A DNA stretch of 64,000 nucleotides from Huiozyma naganishii CBS 8797 (taxonomy: Eukaryota > Ascomycota > Saccharomycetes > Saccharomycetales > Saccharomycetaceae), in assembly GCF_000348985.1 (NCBI RefSeq), contig NC_035922.1, forward strand, positions 633,604 to 697,603, in the 5' to 3' direction. This document shows, piece after piece, positions 18,178-28,062 of this stretch. Every line of letters begins with the position of its first letter. Position 1 is the stretch's first letter. The position numbers and the translations under genes were made by a program. The notes under the pieces are model-generated. The model was given only the letters and a program-made list of their open reading frames with translations. It had not been told where the DNA came from and searched no databases.

Positions 18178-19986
18178 ATGGTTTCTTGTGCGGGGATTCT
18201 GAAGAAATTGGAAATTCCTGTTCATGAAAGAGAAACTCTTTCGTTTCTAAAGAACCCGGATTTACTCCCCATCAAAAAGGAGAAACAGACATGGGGGTTC
18301 TTCTCCAATTTCGCATACTGGGGGATTATCTCATTCTCCGTCGGTACGTGGCTGAGTGCGTCGCAAGCACTGTCAGTCGGACTTTCATACCCAGAGACAA
18401 TCGGTACTTTCATCGTTGGTGACTTCGTTACAATCCTGTTCACACTTGCCAATTCGTACCCTGGGTCAGATTGGAAAGTCGGGTACACCCTTTCGCAGAG
18501 ATTCGTCTTCGGGATTTACGGTTCGTATTTCGGTATTTTGATCAGAGTGCTGATGAGTATTGTCAACTACGCCTCGAACGCGTGGTTGGGCGGTCTTTGT
18601 ATCAACATGATCCTGGACTCTTGGTCGCATCATTATCTACACTTGAAGAACACGCTCACACCAAGTGTGGCTATGGAGACTAAAGAAGTCATTGGGTTCA
18701 TGCTGTTCCACGTCGTCACCGTCTTGTGCTACTGGATGAAACCATACCAGATCAACTACATCCTGATCATATCCTGTACAGCTACATGCTTCTCCATGAT
18801 GGGTATGATTATATACCTGACGCACAAGGCAGGTGGTGTAGGTGACCTTTTCACCTCGACAAAGTCAACTGCTACAGGGTCCGATAAATCGTGGGCGTGG
18901 GTCTACATGATTTCATACTGGTTCGGTTCCGTCTCCCCAGGGTCCGTTAACCAGAGTGATTACTCCAGGTTTGGTACCTCGAAGACCGCTATCTGGACAG
19001 GTACCATCCTGGCTTTGTTCATCCCAACTACATTGGTCCCTGTATTCGGTGTCATTGGTGCATCCACCTCTGTGAAACTATACGGGCAAGAACTGTGGCA
19101 ACCAATGGATATATTCACTTACTGGTTGAAGGACAACTACTCTGCTGGTGCCCGTGCAGGTGCGTTCTTTTGCGGATTGTCCTTCACACTGTCCCAAATG
19201 TCGTACACTATTTCCAACTCCGGGTTTGCATCCGGTATGGATTTGGCCGGTGTGTTGCCCAAGTACATCAACATCAAACGTGGTGCCATCTTCACTGCAG
19301 TCATTTCGGTCGCTTTACAACCATGGAATTTCTACAACAAGTCTTCAAACGTCTTCTTAACGGTCATGAGTTCCTTCGGTATTGTCATGACTCCAATCAT
19401 CGCCGTCATGATATGTGATAACTTGGTGATAAGGAAGAGACAGTATTCCGTCACAGAGGCATTCAAGATCAAAGGTGAGTACTACTACTTTAAGGGGTTT
19501 AACTGGAGAGCCTTTGTTGCTTGGATTTGTGGTATGACCCCAGGGTTGCCAGGTATGGCGTGGGAAGTCAACAACAAGTACTTCAATAACAAGGGTATCG
19601 TGAATTTCTACTACGGTGATTCGTTCTTCTCCTTCGTTATCTCATTCTTCCTGTACTGGATCCTGTGTCTAGTCTTCCCTTACCACGTCAAGATCCTGCA
19701 CGACGACAAGGACTATTTCGGTGCCTTCTCCGACGAGGAAGCCAGGAAGAAGGGTATGGTTCCATACTCCGAGATCTCAGAAGAGGAGTTGGACGCTTAC
19801 AACTTCCCATCCCACAAGACAGAAGGTTTCGAAAAGGAGACCTCCTCAATCAGAAAACAAGGTGTTGTATCCTCCTCGGACGGTCACGCCTATGAGGAAA
19901 AAGACGAAAGTGACCACATCACAAAACAGAGGATCGTCTCTACAAAGACAAGTTCCACTAGTGACCTCCAAGAGGAAAGTTCTTAA
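18178..19986 (+). CDS. THI7: Thiamine permease of the NCS1 family
   Basis: The protein is 602 aa (598 in S. cerevisiae). It is a plasma-membrane proton-coupled thiamine importer of the nucleobase-cation symport-1 family. The open frame extends upstream to 18055 without an ATG, so the start is the ATG at 18178 (MVSCAGILKKLEIPV). About twelve membrane segments are visible, with family-typical stretches FSVGTWLSASQALSVGLSYP, GSDWKVGYTLSQRFVFGIYG and SYWFGSVSPGSVNQSDYSRF. The C-terminal tail is cytosolic, acidic and Ser/Thr-rich with several Lys, a plausible ubiquitin target region. It resembles Thi7 more than the uridine permease Fui1. In S. cerevisiae THI7 is YLR237W on the chromosome XII sister region; here it lies between MSC2 and COQ4. 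Confidence 0.92.
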   Translation: MVSCAGILKKLEIPVHERETLSFLKNPDLLPIKKEKQTWGFFSNFAYWGIISFSVGTWLSASQALSVGLSYPETIGTFIVGDFVTILFTLANSYPGSDWKVGYTLSQRFVFGIYGSYFGILIRVLMSIVNYASNAWLGGLCINMILDSWSHHYLHLKNTLTPSVAMETKEVIGFMLFHVVTVLCYWMKPYQINYILIISCTATCFSMMGMIIYLTHKAGGVGDLFTSTKSTATGSDKSWAWVYMISYWFGSVSPGSVNQSDYSRFGTSKTAIWTGTILALFIPTTLVPVFGVIGASTSVKLYGQELWQPMDIFTYWLKDNYSAGARAGAFFCGLSFTLSQMSYTISNSGFASGMDLAGVLPKYINIKRGAIFTAVISVALQPWNFYNKSSNVFLTVMSSFGIVMTPIIAVMICDNLVIRKRQYSVTEAFKIKGEYYYFKGFNWRAFVAWICGMTPGLPGMAWEVNNKYFNNKGIVNFYYGDSFFSFVISFFLYWILCLVFPYHVKILHDDKDYFGAFSDEEARKKGMVPYSEISEEELDAYNFPSHKTEGFEKETSSIRKQGVVSSSDGHAYEEKDESDHITKQRIVSTKTSSTSDLQEESS

Positions 19987-20235
19987 TCGCGAGTGTCAAA
20001 CCCGCATCCCCAAACAGTTCTTTCGCAATCGCCGTGAGTCCTCTCACTCACAAACGTTTGCACCTTTACACCCCTCCTCTAATCTAGTCATGTATACCTG
20101 CATTTTCATTTAGCGTTCTGGCTATCTTATAGAGCTTCCTCTAATACGTACCATATATTATTAAACATGCTCCTTGGATATGAATAATTGAAGTCTAGCC
20201 ATCATATATTACACACACGCTGTGCCAGCCCTACA

Positions 20236-21246
20236 TTACCTTAGGACGCCTTTTGTAGCCAGTATGTTGTATTTAGCGGTTAATTCTTTGATCTCTGCCT
20301 TGCGTGCCTCTCTCATCGCTCTCAGATCCGGAGGCGGGTATATCCCGAGCTCGGCACGCAGCTCACCCACGTCTCTCATCAGTTGTTCCTCCCAGTACAC
20401 GTTTATCAGCGGTTTACAAGACAAACCAGAACGAACCGCCCAGGGCAAGTATATCTCATACAGTCTTTTTCTTTGCACGGGTTTCAAGCGCAGAGGTGCC
20501 AGGAGTGCCCCCAACGCAGCCATCGGTACACCCATATTGGCTGCCTCCAGAGCCTTTATTGTGATTTCACCCTCAATAACAATCGGCGCGTTGTTCAATG
20601 CGTGGTAGAAATCGTGGCATTGTCTGAACCTCTTAAACACAAACGCATGCACCGGATCGTCGACGTATTGTACTTGCGCCCTCGTATCGGGCGTGACCTT
20701 CTGGCGTCTGCACCACTGGTAGAAAACGTAACCGAACGTATTTTTGGGCAGTTTTTCCAATGTTTCCATCTTCAAAATATCCTCTTTGACGTCTGGCTTG
20801 TCCCGAAGGATCCTCCTTCCTGTTGTATCGGAAAGCATTGTATTCTTCAGAGACTCCAGAAACACGGGGAAGGCACTGGCTTCACCCAATTGCACAATAT
20901 TGATCCCGTTCTCAGGGTGGAAGAAAGCCCTCACCCCCGAGACGAGGAACATGAGCAACTTCTCGCTGGTGTGTAAGGGGATATGGCCTGGGTAGTTAGG
21001 TGGGGACGGTCTCGTGTCCCGCAATGTCCGAAGTCGCCGTTCCGTTCTCTCCTTCTGCAACTCTTCGTAATCATCGTGCCTGTTGTGTAACTCTCCACGA
21101 TGCATCTTGTCAGCCAGCTGCGCTTGTCTCCCAAATACCAGATCCCCAAGGACAGCTCCGGCTAAAGCTTCCAGCAACAACGTCCTGTTCTGTGGAGGGG
21201 AAAGTGCAAAGGCACCTTTTCTGGTAGCACGAGTGATTGGGAACAT
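20236..21246 (-). CDS. COQ4: Coenzyme Q biosynthesis protein 4, mitochondrial
   Basis: The protein is 336 aa (335 in S. cerevisiae). Coq4 is a peripheral inner-membrane matrix-side protein that organises the CoQ synthome. The N-terminus is basic (MFPITRATRK), typical of a presequence. The core contains the zinc-ligand-type motif CHDFYHALNNAPIVIEGE (HDxxH then E), about residues 212-229. NTFGYVFYQWC and LPWAVRSGLSCKPLINVYWE are family blocks. The ATG at 21246 opens the frame. Position equals YDR204W; RAV2 (YDR202C), its S. cerevisiae near neighbour, is missing here. Confidence 0.96.
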   Translation of the reverse strand: MFPITRATRKGAFALSPPQNRTLLLEALAGAVLGDLVFGRQAQLADKMHRGELHNRHDDYEELQKERTERRLRTLRDTRPSPPNYPGHIPLHTSEKLLMFLVSGVRAFFHPENGINIVQLGEASAFPVFLESLKNTMLSDTTGRRILRDKPDVKEDILKMETLEKLPKNTFGYVFYQWCRRQKVTPDTRAQVQYVDDPVHAFVFKRFRQCHDFYHALNNAPIVIEGEITIKALEAANMGVPMAALGALLAPLRLKPVQRKRLYEIYLPWAVRSGLSCKPLINVYWEEQLMRDVGELRAELGIYPPPDLRAMREARKAEIKELTAKYNILATKGVLR

Positions 21247-21347
21247 TTCTCTAAACGGTGCCCTTAGGTACAGCCTTGAAACCGATTGCTATTTTGTCCC
21301 TCTCTTTCAGCTGTCTCTAAGGATGATTATAATACAACAACGTTAAT

Positions 21348-21374
21348 TAATAATAATAATAATAATAATAATAA
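21348..21374. repeat. (TAA)n trinucleotide microsatellite
   Basis: About nine TAA units lie between COQ4 and SPC19, 100 bp upstream of the COQ4 ATG. Confidence 0.85.
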
Positions 21375-21473
21375 GAAAGTGATATACGTTTATACCCTTA
21401 CAAGCCAATCCAGGGAATCTCTCAGAACACAATTACAGTCGCCCCTATTGACTACCGTATTGTTGTATTTACC

Positions 21474-21971
21474 TTACACGCTTTCCTGTGCCTCTTGTAG
21501 AGCAGCCAATTGCTGTCGTTTCTGTTCAATCTCGAGATTCAAATTCTTCAATTGCTGGAGTCGTTCTTGTGATATTGGCCCCACAACGACGTCTCCCGGA
21601 TTAGTGTTTACATCCCCAGAGGTGAGCGTTGATTCATTCTGATACACAGCGGACGATTCCATCTCCAAGAGCGTGACTTCGTTTTCCCGCTTAACTTTCT
21701 CCAACTCGTGTAAATCGTCTTTTAAACGGGGCAGAGACCTCTGCACAAGCATGTCCTTCAGCCGCATCAATGGCTGGACATCCTCATTCAGATCCTTGGT
21801 TGCCCTTTCCATGTCAAACTCAGTAGCAAGCATGTGTTCCCTGTCACACTGTAGCAGTTTCTGTGTAATGAACCGGTGGTCATCGTTGTTTCGCGATAAT
21901 GTTCTGTTGCAATCGGCCAACAACGATACAGAATCCTCCAAACACCACAGACATTCCTTAAGAGATCCCAT
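21474..21971 (-). CDS. SPC19: DASH/Dam1 complex subunit Spc19
   Basis: The protein is 165 aa when started at the ATG at 21971 (MGSLKECLWCLEDSV), the same length as in S. cerevisiae. The open frame extends six codons further with a GTG, which is not a likely start. The Dam1/DASH decamer links kinetochores to microtubule plus ends. The N-terminal helix (CLEDSVSLLADCNRTL), the FDMERATKDLNEDVQPLMR block and C-terminal coiled coil (LKNLNLEIEQKRQQLAALQE) fit the family. It diverges from VPS64 over 216 bp. Position equals YDR201W. Confidence 0.9.
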   Translation of the reverse strand: MGSLKECLWCLEDSVSLLADCNRTLSRNNDDHRFITQKLLQCDREHMLATEFDMERATKDLNEDVQPLMRLKDMLVQRSLPRLKDDLHELEKVKRENEVTLLEMESSAVYQNESTLTSGDVNTNPGDVVVGPISQERLQQLKNLNLEIEQKRQQLAALQEAQESV

Positions 21972-22187
21972 TACCAACAGCCGGCCCACTAAGATCGTCC
22001 ACTGGGCACTTGCACCTCTCTGTCCTCTGCCATAATGTGTACAGTAACGAGCGTCGCTGGTTGCACTTGAAAACTAATCAATAAAACACCTACCCACATA
22101 TAAACAGACTACACAGATACGAACATACAGTTCCAAGTATACACCCATAAACGAACAAACACAGATACAGACATAGACAAACATACG

Positions 22188-23855
22188 ATGGAGAGAGGGT
22201 CCCCCACTGTTGTGAAAAGTAAGAGGCTGTCGGTACCACAGCGGGCTGGGAGGGCACGGTCTAATTCGAGGTCCTCAGGGTCTCGCTCCCAGCAAGAATA
22301 CGAGCAATTTGCGAAGGAGCTGGATCCCGTTGCTGCAGCGACAGTGGCTCCTGTGACGCCGGTGGGAACACCCGCAAGGACGAAGCTGGATCCAGCCAAT
22401 AAACTGATACCTCCGCCGGCTGTAACTTCCAGGAACAAGTACACGTACATCATGGTGCTTAAGTCGCTGAATGGGACGTTCGAGACGAAGTTCCTCGTGA
22501 TTCCACTCAAACCGGATGTCCTCAAGCTGGGACGTCCAGTGGTCAACCCTGGCGGTGGTTCCGCTGTAGGGGGGAGTGCAAAGAAGGACACGGGGTCTCT
22601 TGTGAGATCTGACAATGGTAACTTCGACTCGAGGGTTTTATCCAGGAACCATGCATGTTTAAGTTGCGATGCGAAGAATGGGAAGATATACATACGGGAT
22701 CTGAAGTCTAGTAACGGTACTTTTGTGAACGGTGTCCGTGTAGAGTCCAATGATGTCGAGTTGAAGATCGGCGATGTTATCGATTTGGGAACGGATATAG
22801 ACTCGAAGTTTGAACATCGAAAGATAAGTGCATACGTTGAGGAGATATCAGTGATACCACTTATAAATGGCGGATTCGATTACAACAATAATTCGCCTTA
22901 CTCTGAAGAGGGCGACTCGTCGAAGGATAAAACCAGCGGGAAGTCCGTACAGCATTTGCAGTCTAACACGGGTCATACACAGCCCACTGCACAAAATATA
23001 ACAAGTGCAATGTCCGCACAGAGGGCAGCGTTTGAAGCTGCAATGTTTGGTGATGTGAACAACCTCGATTTGGAGGACGCAATATTAGGTCCGGAAACAG
23101 AAGTGCTGAGTGGGATCTTTATCAATAATGCTATTGGAACTTCGCCGGAACTCATCAACGTGATCAAAACTTTGGCATCGGAAATTGCCTTAGAGAAGCA
23201 AGAGTATTATAAACTGAAGTCTATGGAAAATTTTATGATAAACTACACGACGAACTTGGAGTTTGTTAATAAGCTGATGATAGAGATGAATGATAAGCAG
23301 CTGGTTAAGCTACAAACAACTTTGAAACAAAATTTCCTTGACAAGCATGATAAACTGGTAAGTGACGTGAAGGACCAAGTAACGAAAATCAACAAAGATA
23401 AGGATCTTTTCAAAAAAACTTACGAAACCAATGCCAGTAAGGACAAAGAACGGATGAATAATTTGGAAATGGAGCTCGAAGATTTGAAGACTCGACTGGA
23501 GGTAGAAAAATATAAAACGGCACAACTTACCAAGCGACAGCACGTCCCTCCTGTCGAAGTTCCGTCGCTCGAACCAGAACGTAACCTACCTGTAACAGAT
23601 CAAGTGAAACCAATTGATAACGAGGACACACCGAAGGACGACACGCTACAATCCAAAAAACCGCTACAAAACACAAATATTACAAATAATAATGCTTCGG
23701 GAAAGGTGATAACTGGGATCCCAAACTCTCCAACCACTAATGAAGACTCGAATAAAAAGGGACGGGCATACAATTGGAGAAGCAAAAGAATGATGACGCT
23801 ATCTGCCGTCTCAATTGGTCTAATAGCATACTTGATAAAATATTCCTCCAGTTAA
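22188..23855 (+). CDS. VPS64: FHA-domain tail-anchored protein of the FAR complex
   Basis: The protein is 555 aa. An FHA domain at about residues 85-205 shows [18 protein letters not shown] and [13 protein letters not shown] coiled coil follows (about 315-455, many Lys/Glu, e.g. [19 protein letters not shown]), and a C-terminal tail anchor ([16 protein letters not shown]) ends at the last residue. Vps64/Far9 and its duplicate Far10 belong to the Far3-7-8-11 STRIPAK-like complex at the ER, acting in pheromone arrest and TORC2 signalling. Position equals YDR200C (VPS64), next to SPC19 and RKM2. Length is intermediate between S. cerevisiae Vps64 (604) and Far10 (478). If only one copy remains, it may serve for both. 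Confidence 0.9.
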   Translation: MERGSPTVVKSKRLSVPQRAGRARSNSRSSGSRSQQEYEQFAKELDPVAAATVAPVTPVGTPARTKLDPANKLIPPPAVTSRNKYTYIMVLKSLNGTFETKFLVIPLKPDVLKLGRPVVNPGGGSAVGGSAKKDTGSLVRSDNGNFDSRVLSRNHACLSCDAKNGKIYIRDLKSSNGTFVNGVRVESNDVELKIGDVIDLGTDIDSKFEHRKISAYVEEISVIPLINGGFDYNNNSPYSEEGDSSKDKTSGKSVQHLQSNTGHTQPTAQNITSAMSAQRAAFEAAMFGDVNNLDLEDAILGPETEVLSGIFINNAIGTSPELINVIKTLASEIALEKQEYYKLKSMENFMINYTTNLEFVNKLMIEMNDKQLVKLQTTLKQNFLDKHDKLVSDVKDQVTKINKDKDLFKKTYETNASKDKERMNNLEMELEDLKTRLEVEKYKTAQLTKRQHVPPVEVPSLEPERNLPVTDQVKPIDNEDTPKDDTLQSKKPLQNTNITNNNASGKVITGIPNSPTTNEDSNKKGRAYNWRSKRMMTLSAVSIGLIAYLIKYSSS

Positions 23856-24160
23856 CAACAAAAGAAAACATAGTGTTTTTACGTCAACCTCTATAATTTT
23901 TAGTCATACTTTTGTAGTGAAAACGCTATTCATAACCATCAACCAAGCGTTACAAAAAGCAATCATTGAAAGGTATTGTAGAAATCCCTTTTATCTCTCA
24001 CTTAGTTACTTGGCGATACCGGCGGCTCATCGTTTAAGCAGAATGCCTCCAAATCGAAGAAAAGTTTTAGTCTCGAAATTTTAGTTTTAATTCAGCATGA
24101 AAGCGGTACAGTCAGAAAAGGCATCCTGAAACAAGTAAACGAATTGTTCACAGCTGTCTT
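23856..24160. other. Intergenic VPS64/RKM2
   Basis: This is the RKM2 promoter. It holds a PAC-like CGATGAG on the minus strand at 24026-24032 and an AAATTTT core at 24076-24082, a weak ribosome-biogenesis-type pair. Nothing else was seen. Confidence 0.5.
24026..24032 (-). promoter_or_regulatory. PAC-like CGATGAG core upstream of RKM2
   Basis: ACGATGAGCC on the minus strand lies about 130 bp before the RKM2 ATG, and an RRPE-like GAAATTTT is 43 bp nearer the gene. Rkm2 modifies a ribosomal protein, so co-regulation with ribosome genes would make sense, but this is inference. Confidence 0.35.
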
Positions 24161-25594
24161 ATGGAGGATAAAGGCTCAACCAAACTTGTAGCTTGGTTAC
24201 AACAATCTGATACCTTCCAGTTATCTCAGAACATACGAGTTATCGACACAAAAGAAGCAGGTAGAGCCGTGTTTCTGCAAAATGGGAAATTAACCGAAAA
24301 TGAAGTAGTTGTATCGGTGCCCACTACCCATCAATTGAACTTCTATACGGTCCTCTATCATATCTCATTGTTCAATAATAATATTGTACTTGACAACGTG
24401 ACGTGTCCTATCGAAGATCGCCCTCATTTGACAAGCACCAACAAAAATGACCCAAGATTTCAGGCATATAGTGTATGGGATACAAAACAACTGTTATCGT
24501 TGACATCCTTTCAGTTGTTGGCGCTGTACTGTCTGGCTGAATGGGTTTTGTTACCCCAATGGTCTGGAAATAATGATATCTTCAAATCTTCCTGGCAGCC
24601 ATTTTTCAACGTATGGCCCACCGCTGATGAATTGAGCGCAGTTCCTGCCATATGGAAACTTACGAAAACAAATAATGATCTTATTGAACTTCTGCCAGGG
24701 GACTCGGTTAAGCACATGAACAGAATTTCCAATCTGGTTGAAACCGATTGGGATGTTCTTTTACCGACAATTAATCAATGGTACGCGATGTTCCCGGACA
24801 CGATGAAGATGGGAAAGACGAATATATTTAAGCGTTTCTTACTGATCTATTTTGCAATAAATTCTCGGTGTCTCTATTGCGACATTCCATTGCGTAAGGA
24901 GTTTGCGAATGAGGGCGAGGATGTCCTGCTCAGTAACTTTACCATGGTACCTTACGTGGATTACCTAAATCATACTGACGATATCGACCAACATTGTTAT
25001 CCAAAAATTGAAAAGAATGTAAGGCGAGCACAAGGCATTGGCCAATTCATGCTAAAAGTGGGGCCGCATTCTTATACGAAAAAAGGTGACGAGCTAATGC
25101 TAAATTATGGACCTCATTCCAATGACTTTTTACTGAGTGAATACGGATTTGTCATGAAGAAAAACCGATGGAACCACCTTGACGTTACTGATTATATTAT
25201 AGAACAGGTTAAGGACAAACCTTCTTTTCCTAAACAGAAACAATTTTTAGAGGATCATCTGTACTGGGGCGATTACACTTTGAACAATGAAGAGATCAGT
25301 TTCAGAACTTTGGTTGCTGTGTCCCTTTTCGTAACTGAAGATGAAAGAGCAGTTGAACAGTTCATTAAAGGATTCCTATCAGAGAATAAATTTTTACCGC
25401 TCATCAAAGATTTCATGAGGGACATGCTGTTTTCCTTGCTACAACACTATCATCATCAAGTAAAGATACTACTTCAAATAGCGAAAAAAAGTAACGGGAT
25501 CAAACTACGCCAATGGTACATCGACAATCTACTGACCATTTATAGAGGATACAACGTGATGATTGAGGAACATTTAGAAGATATTAATAGTTAA
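24161..25594 (+). CDS. RKM2: Ribosomal protein lysine methyltransferase (SET domain)
   Basis: The protein is 477 aa (479 in S. cerevisiae). Rkm2 trimethylates lysine on ribosomal protein Rpl12 in the cytoplasm, using S-adenosylmethionine. The split SET domain shows VDYLNHTDD (the NH-containing cofactor motif, near residue 270) and ELMLNYGPHSNDFLLSEYGF (near 315-335). These are the two defining blocks of RKM/SETD6-type enzymes. A helical Rubisco-LSMT-type C-terminal domain follows. The ATG at 24161 opens the frame. Position equals YDR198C. Confidence 0.93.
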   Translation: MEDKGSTKLVAWLQQSDTFQLSQNIRVIDTKEAGRAVFLQNGKLTENEVVVSVPTTHQLNFYTVLYHISLFNNNIVLDNVTCPIEDRPHLTSTNKNDPRFQAYSVWDTKQLLSLTSFQLLALYCLAEWVLLPQWSGNNDIFKSSWQPFFNVWPTADELSAVPAIWKLTKTNNDLIELLPGDSVKHMNRISNLVETDWDVLLPTINQWYAMFPDTMKMGKTNIFKRFLLIYFAINSRCLYCDIPLRKEFANEGEDVLLSNFTMVPYVDYLNHTDDIDQHCYPKIEKNVRRAQGIGQFMLKVGPHSYTKKGDELMLNYGPHSNDFLLSEYGFVMKKNRWNHLDVTDYIIEQVKDKPSFPKQKQFLEDHLYWGDYTLNNEEISFRTLVAVSLFVTEDERAVEQFIKGFLSENKFLPLIKDFMRDMLFSLLQHYHHQVKILLQIAKKSNGIKLRQWYIDNLLTIYRGYNVMIEEHLEDINS

Positions 25595-25867
25595 TGCTTA
25601 GGGCGAGTACGGCACATAATTATTTGTTCGGTTTGAGAACTTATATAAATGATGTTAGAAGATATGCTGCTATTCCACTGAAAATGACAAGCCCGTCTAA
25701 TTTCAAAATATAATATCTTCATGTAATATAGTACAACAAACAAAAACCTTTGAAGGTTTCTCAATGCGCGATCTCCAGTTTTCCAGAAATCTAGTAGCCT
25801 TGCTGTACCCATTCGCTATGAATATATCAAATATGATTAAATGACAATCTGGGTCACACTATATTAT

Positions 25868-26980
25868 TTACAAGTAATGATAATCCAGCGCTCTATGCTT
25901 CTGCAGCTTAGCCTTTCCGTTCAAGAGCCAGGTAACAAGTTTATTCCACTTACAGTCAGTTTTAGTAGCATAGGCTAACTTAACAAAATACCCAGTAAGT
26001 TGGTCCGTATTGGGAGTAGACAATTTGCGTATATTGGCCAACATTCGGCTCTTTTGTGTCTTTCTGGATTCTTCGAGGTCCTCTATGACCAAGTGGTATA
26101 GTCTGTGCTCATCCATAACAACAGGATAATTGGGAAGGTGCTTCAAAAATGGGTATGCGTTTACGATGATGCGAAGCTGTTCTTTGATCAGAAGTTTGAA
26201 TAAAATTTTTGGTTTCTCCAACAACAATAATTCCTTGCGATACTTGCAATCGTATAATGCTGCAAGAGACTCGATGCATGTCTCTACAATCAAAGTGTCC
26301 AATCGGAGAAACATAACATCACCGTATGAAAGTAAAGATATATCAAAGCTCGGCAGATCAACCAACGAGCAAAGTAAGGGGGTCTCTTTCTCAAGTTTAA
26401 GTAGATCTTTTTTGGATTCTTCGTAGTTGTAAAGGCCTCTTGGAATAGGGCTGATAAACATCTTTAAACGTTTATGCGGCGATCTCAAATTGAAGTCGAA
26501 TTCCTTCTGTGGTACTCTTGAAACGACTGCATTTTGCATTCTTTCAGTCAATCCCATAAATAGATTAGGTCTTTCCATTTCCTGTGGCCATATTGTTTCG
26601 AGGATGCTCTCCACAGAACCCATGGGTGGATTAACAAGCAAAACATTGGATTGATTTGTTAATGAGTTCGTATATCGCGTAATATTGCTCAACAACGAAC
26701 GCTTGTTTTGCTCTACCACAATCATATTCTCGATGGCCGAAGCCTTACCAGAAACGTACATCGGAGGTTCGGCAGCAGCCATAAACTGCCGTTGGACACG
26801 AGGATCATTTCTCATTGTGATTTTCGAATCCCCATCAAGAAACCGCTGTAATTTCGCAGAATCATTAAGCAATACAATTATGTTTGGAATTGCTGGTTGG
26901 GTCGGCAAATGGGCCAGTTCATGAGCAATAAAATACATCAGGGGAGATGCCCCCAAAGTGTAAATTCTCTGTGATGACAT
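25868..26980 (-). CDS. CBS2: Mitochondrial translational activator of cytochrome b (COB) mRNA
   Basis: The protein is 370 aa from the ATG at 26980 (MSSQRIYTLG); a TTG one codon upstream is not a likely start. S. cerevisiae Cbs2 (389 aa) is a matrix-side inner-membrane protein needed for translation of COB through its 5' leader. Recognisable blocks include RIYTLG near the N-terminus, PAIPNIIVLLND, NLFMGLTERMQ, and the C-terminal ALDYHYL shared with the S. cerevisiae protein. The family is restricted to yeasts and evolves fast. It shares a 189-bp divergent promoter with CAB5. Position equals YDR197W. Confidence 0.9.
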   Translation of the reverse strand: MSSQRIYTLGASPLMYFIAHELAHLPTQPAIPNIIVLLNDSAKLQRFLDGDSKITMRNDPRVQRQFMAAAEPPMYVSGKASAIENMIVVEQNKRSLLSNITRYTNSLTNQSNVLLVNPPMGSVESILETIWPQEMERPNLFMGLTERMQNAVVSRVPQKEFDFNLRSPHKRLKMFISPIPRGLYNYEESKKDLLKLEKETPLLCSLVDLPSFDISLLSYGDVMFLRLDTLIVETCIESLAALYDCKYRKELLLLEKPKILFKLLIKEQLRIIVNAYPFLKHLPNYPVVMDEHRLYHLVIEDLEESRKTQKSRMLANIRKLSTPNTDQLTGYFVKLAYATKTDCKWNKLVTWLLNGKAKLQKHRALDYHYL

Positions 26981-27169
26981 CAATAATTAATGGGTGCCTT
27001 GAGGGAAATCATAAGAAAGGTTGATGATGTACCAACACCGTGTTTTGTGTGTTTGTGAAATGTTGTGTTCACACAAGATATTTTGTGCTTTTGTGATTTT
27101 GTAACTAAATGAAAAGGTTCCATACTGACAGACGATGTCTATAAAAAGCGGCAAAACGAATAGCTCTTT

Positions 27170-27880
27170 ATGTTGGTTGTCGGACTCACTGGAGGCATTG
27201 CATGCGGGAAAAGTACCGTATCTCGGAGGCTTCAAGAAAAGCATAAACTTCCTGTGGTTGACGCAGATAAAATTGCAAGGGACATTGTTCAGCCTGGAGA
27301 AAGGGCATTCAATGAAATAGTTATCTACTTCAAAGATAAAATACCAGATCTTCTTTTGGAAGATGGCCATTTGAATCGGCCAGCTTTAGGGAAATGGGTA
27401 TTTGCTGATAAAGATGATTTGAAGCTGCTGAACGGGATAACACATCCACAGATTCGATTGAAAATGCTTGAACAGCTGCTCAAGTACTATATCAAAGGAT
27501 ACAGGATGTGTGTGCTTGATGTGCCGCTATTGTTTGAAGGTAAGTTGGACATGCTCTGTGGAATTACGCTTAGTGTTACATGTGACGAAGAAACTCAACT
27601 GGAAAGGTTACAAGTAAGGAATCCTGATCTTTCCATGGCAGATGCAAGAAACCGAATCAACTCCCAAATGCCCATGGCAGAAAGGAGAGCTAAATCAGAT
27701 TATGTGATTGAAAACAATGGCCCGTTACAGGATCTATACAAGGCTGTGGATTCTATTGTCACCAAAATACAGCCTTCTGCACTGAGAACGTTGGTAGAAT
27801 ACTTTCCACCGTTCGGGGCCGTGAGCGCAACTGCTATGATAGCATCCAAGTATATATTAGGGCGGCTTCAAGAGGAATAA
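27170..27880 (+). CDS. CAB5: Dephospho-CoA kinase
   Basis: The protein is 236 aa (241 in S. cerevisiae). It catalyses the last step of coenzyme A synthesis, phosphorylating the 3'-OH of dephospho-CoA. The P-loop GLTGGIACGKSTVS is at residues 5-18. The CoaE-family motifs VVDADKIARDIVQPG, LDVPLLFEGKLD and RNPDLSMADARNRINSQMP are in order. A hydrophobic C-terminal segment (AVSATAMIASKYILGRL) may aid membrane association. The ATG at 27170 directly precedes LVVGLTGG. Position equals YDR196C. Confidence 0.96.
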   Translation: MLVVGLTGGIACGKSTVSRRLQEKHKLPVVDADKIARDIVQPGERAFNEIVIYFKDKIPDLLLEDGHLNRPALGKWVFADKDDLKLLNGITHPQIRLKMLEQLLKYYIKGYRMCVLDVPLLFEGKLDMLCGITLSVTCDEETQLERLQVRNPDLSMADARNRINSQMPMAERRAKSDYVIENNGPLQDLYKAVDSIVTKIQPSALRTLVEYFPPFGAVSATAMIASKYILGRLQEE

Positions 27881-28062
27881 CTCCATCATACGTAATGGAG
27901 CTGCTTCACTAAGTGAAATAATAAAATATTGTAATACTGTATTCAAACATGTCAATCGTTTGCAATAATTAGCTCACCAAGTGGTAACATAAATAATTAT
28001 ACATAACTAGAGCGCTTCTTCAATGTGAATAGACAAGTAGAAACCTAGCGTTGTGCGATGAA

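Noticed and set aside
25591..25812. 73-codon minus-strand frame after RKM2
   Set aside because: Lies in the 3' flank, overlaps the RKM2 stop and resembles no known protein.
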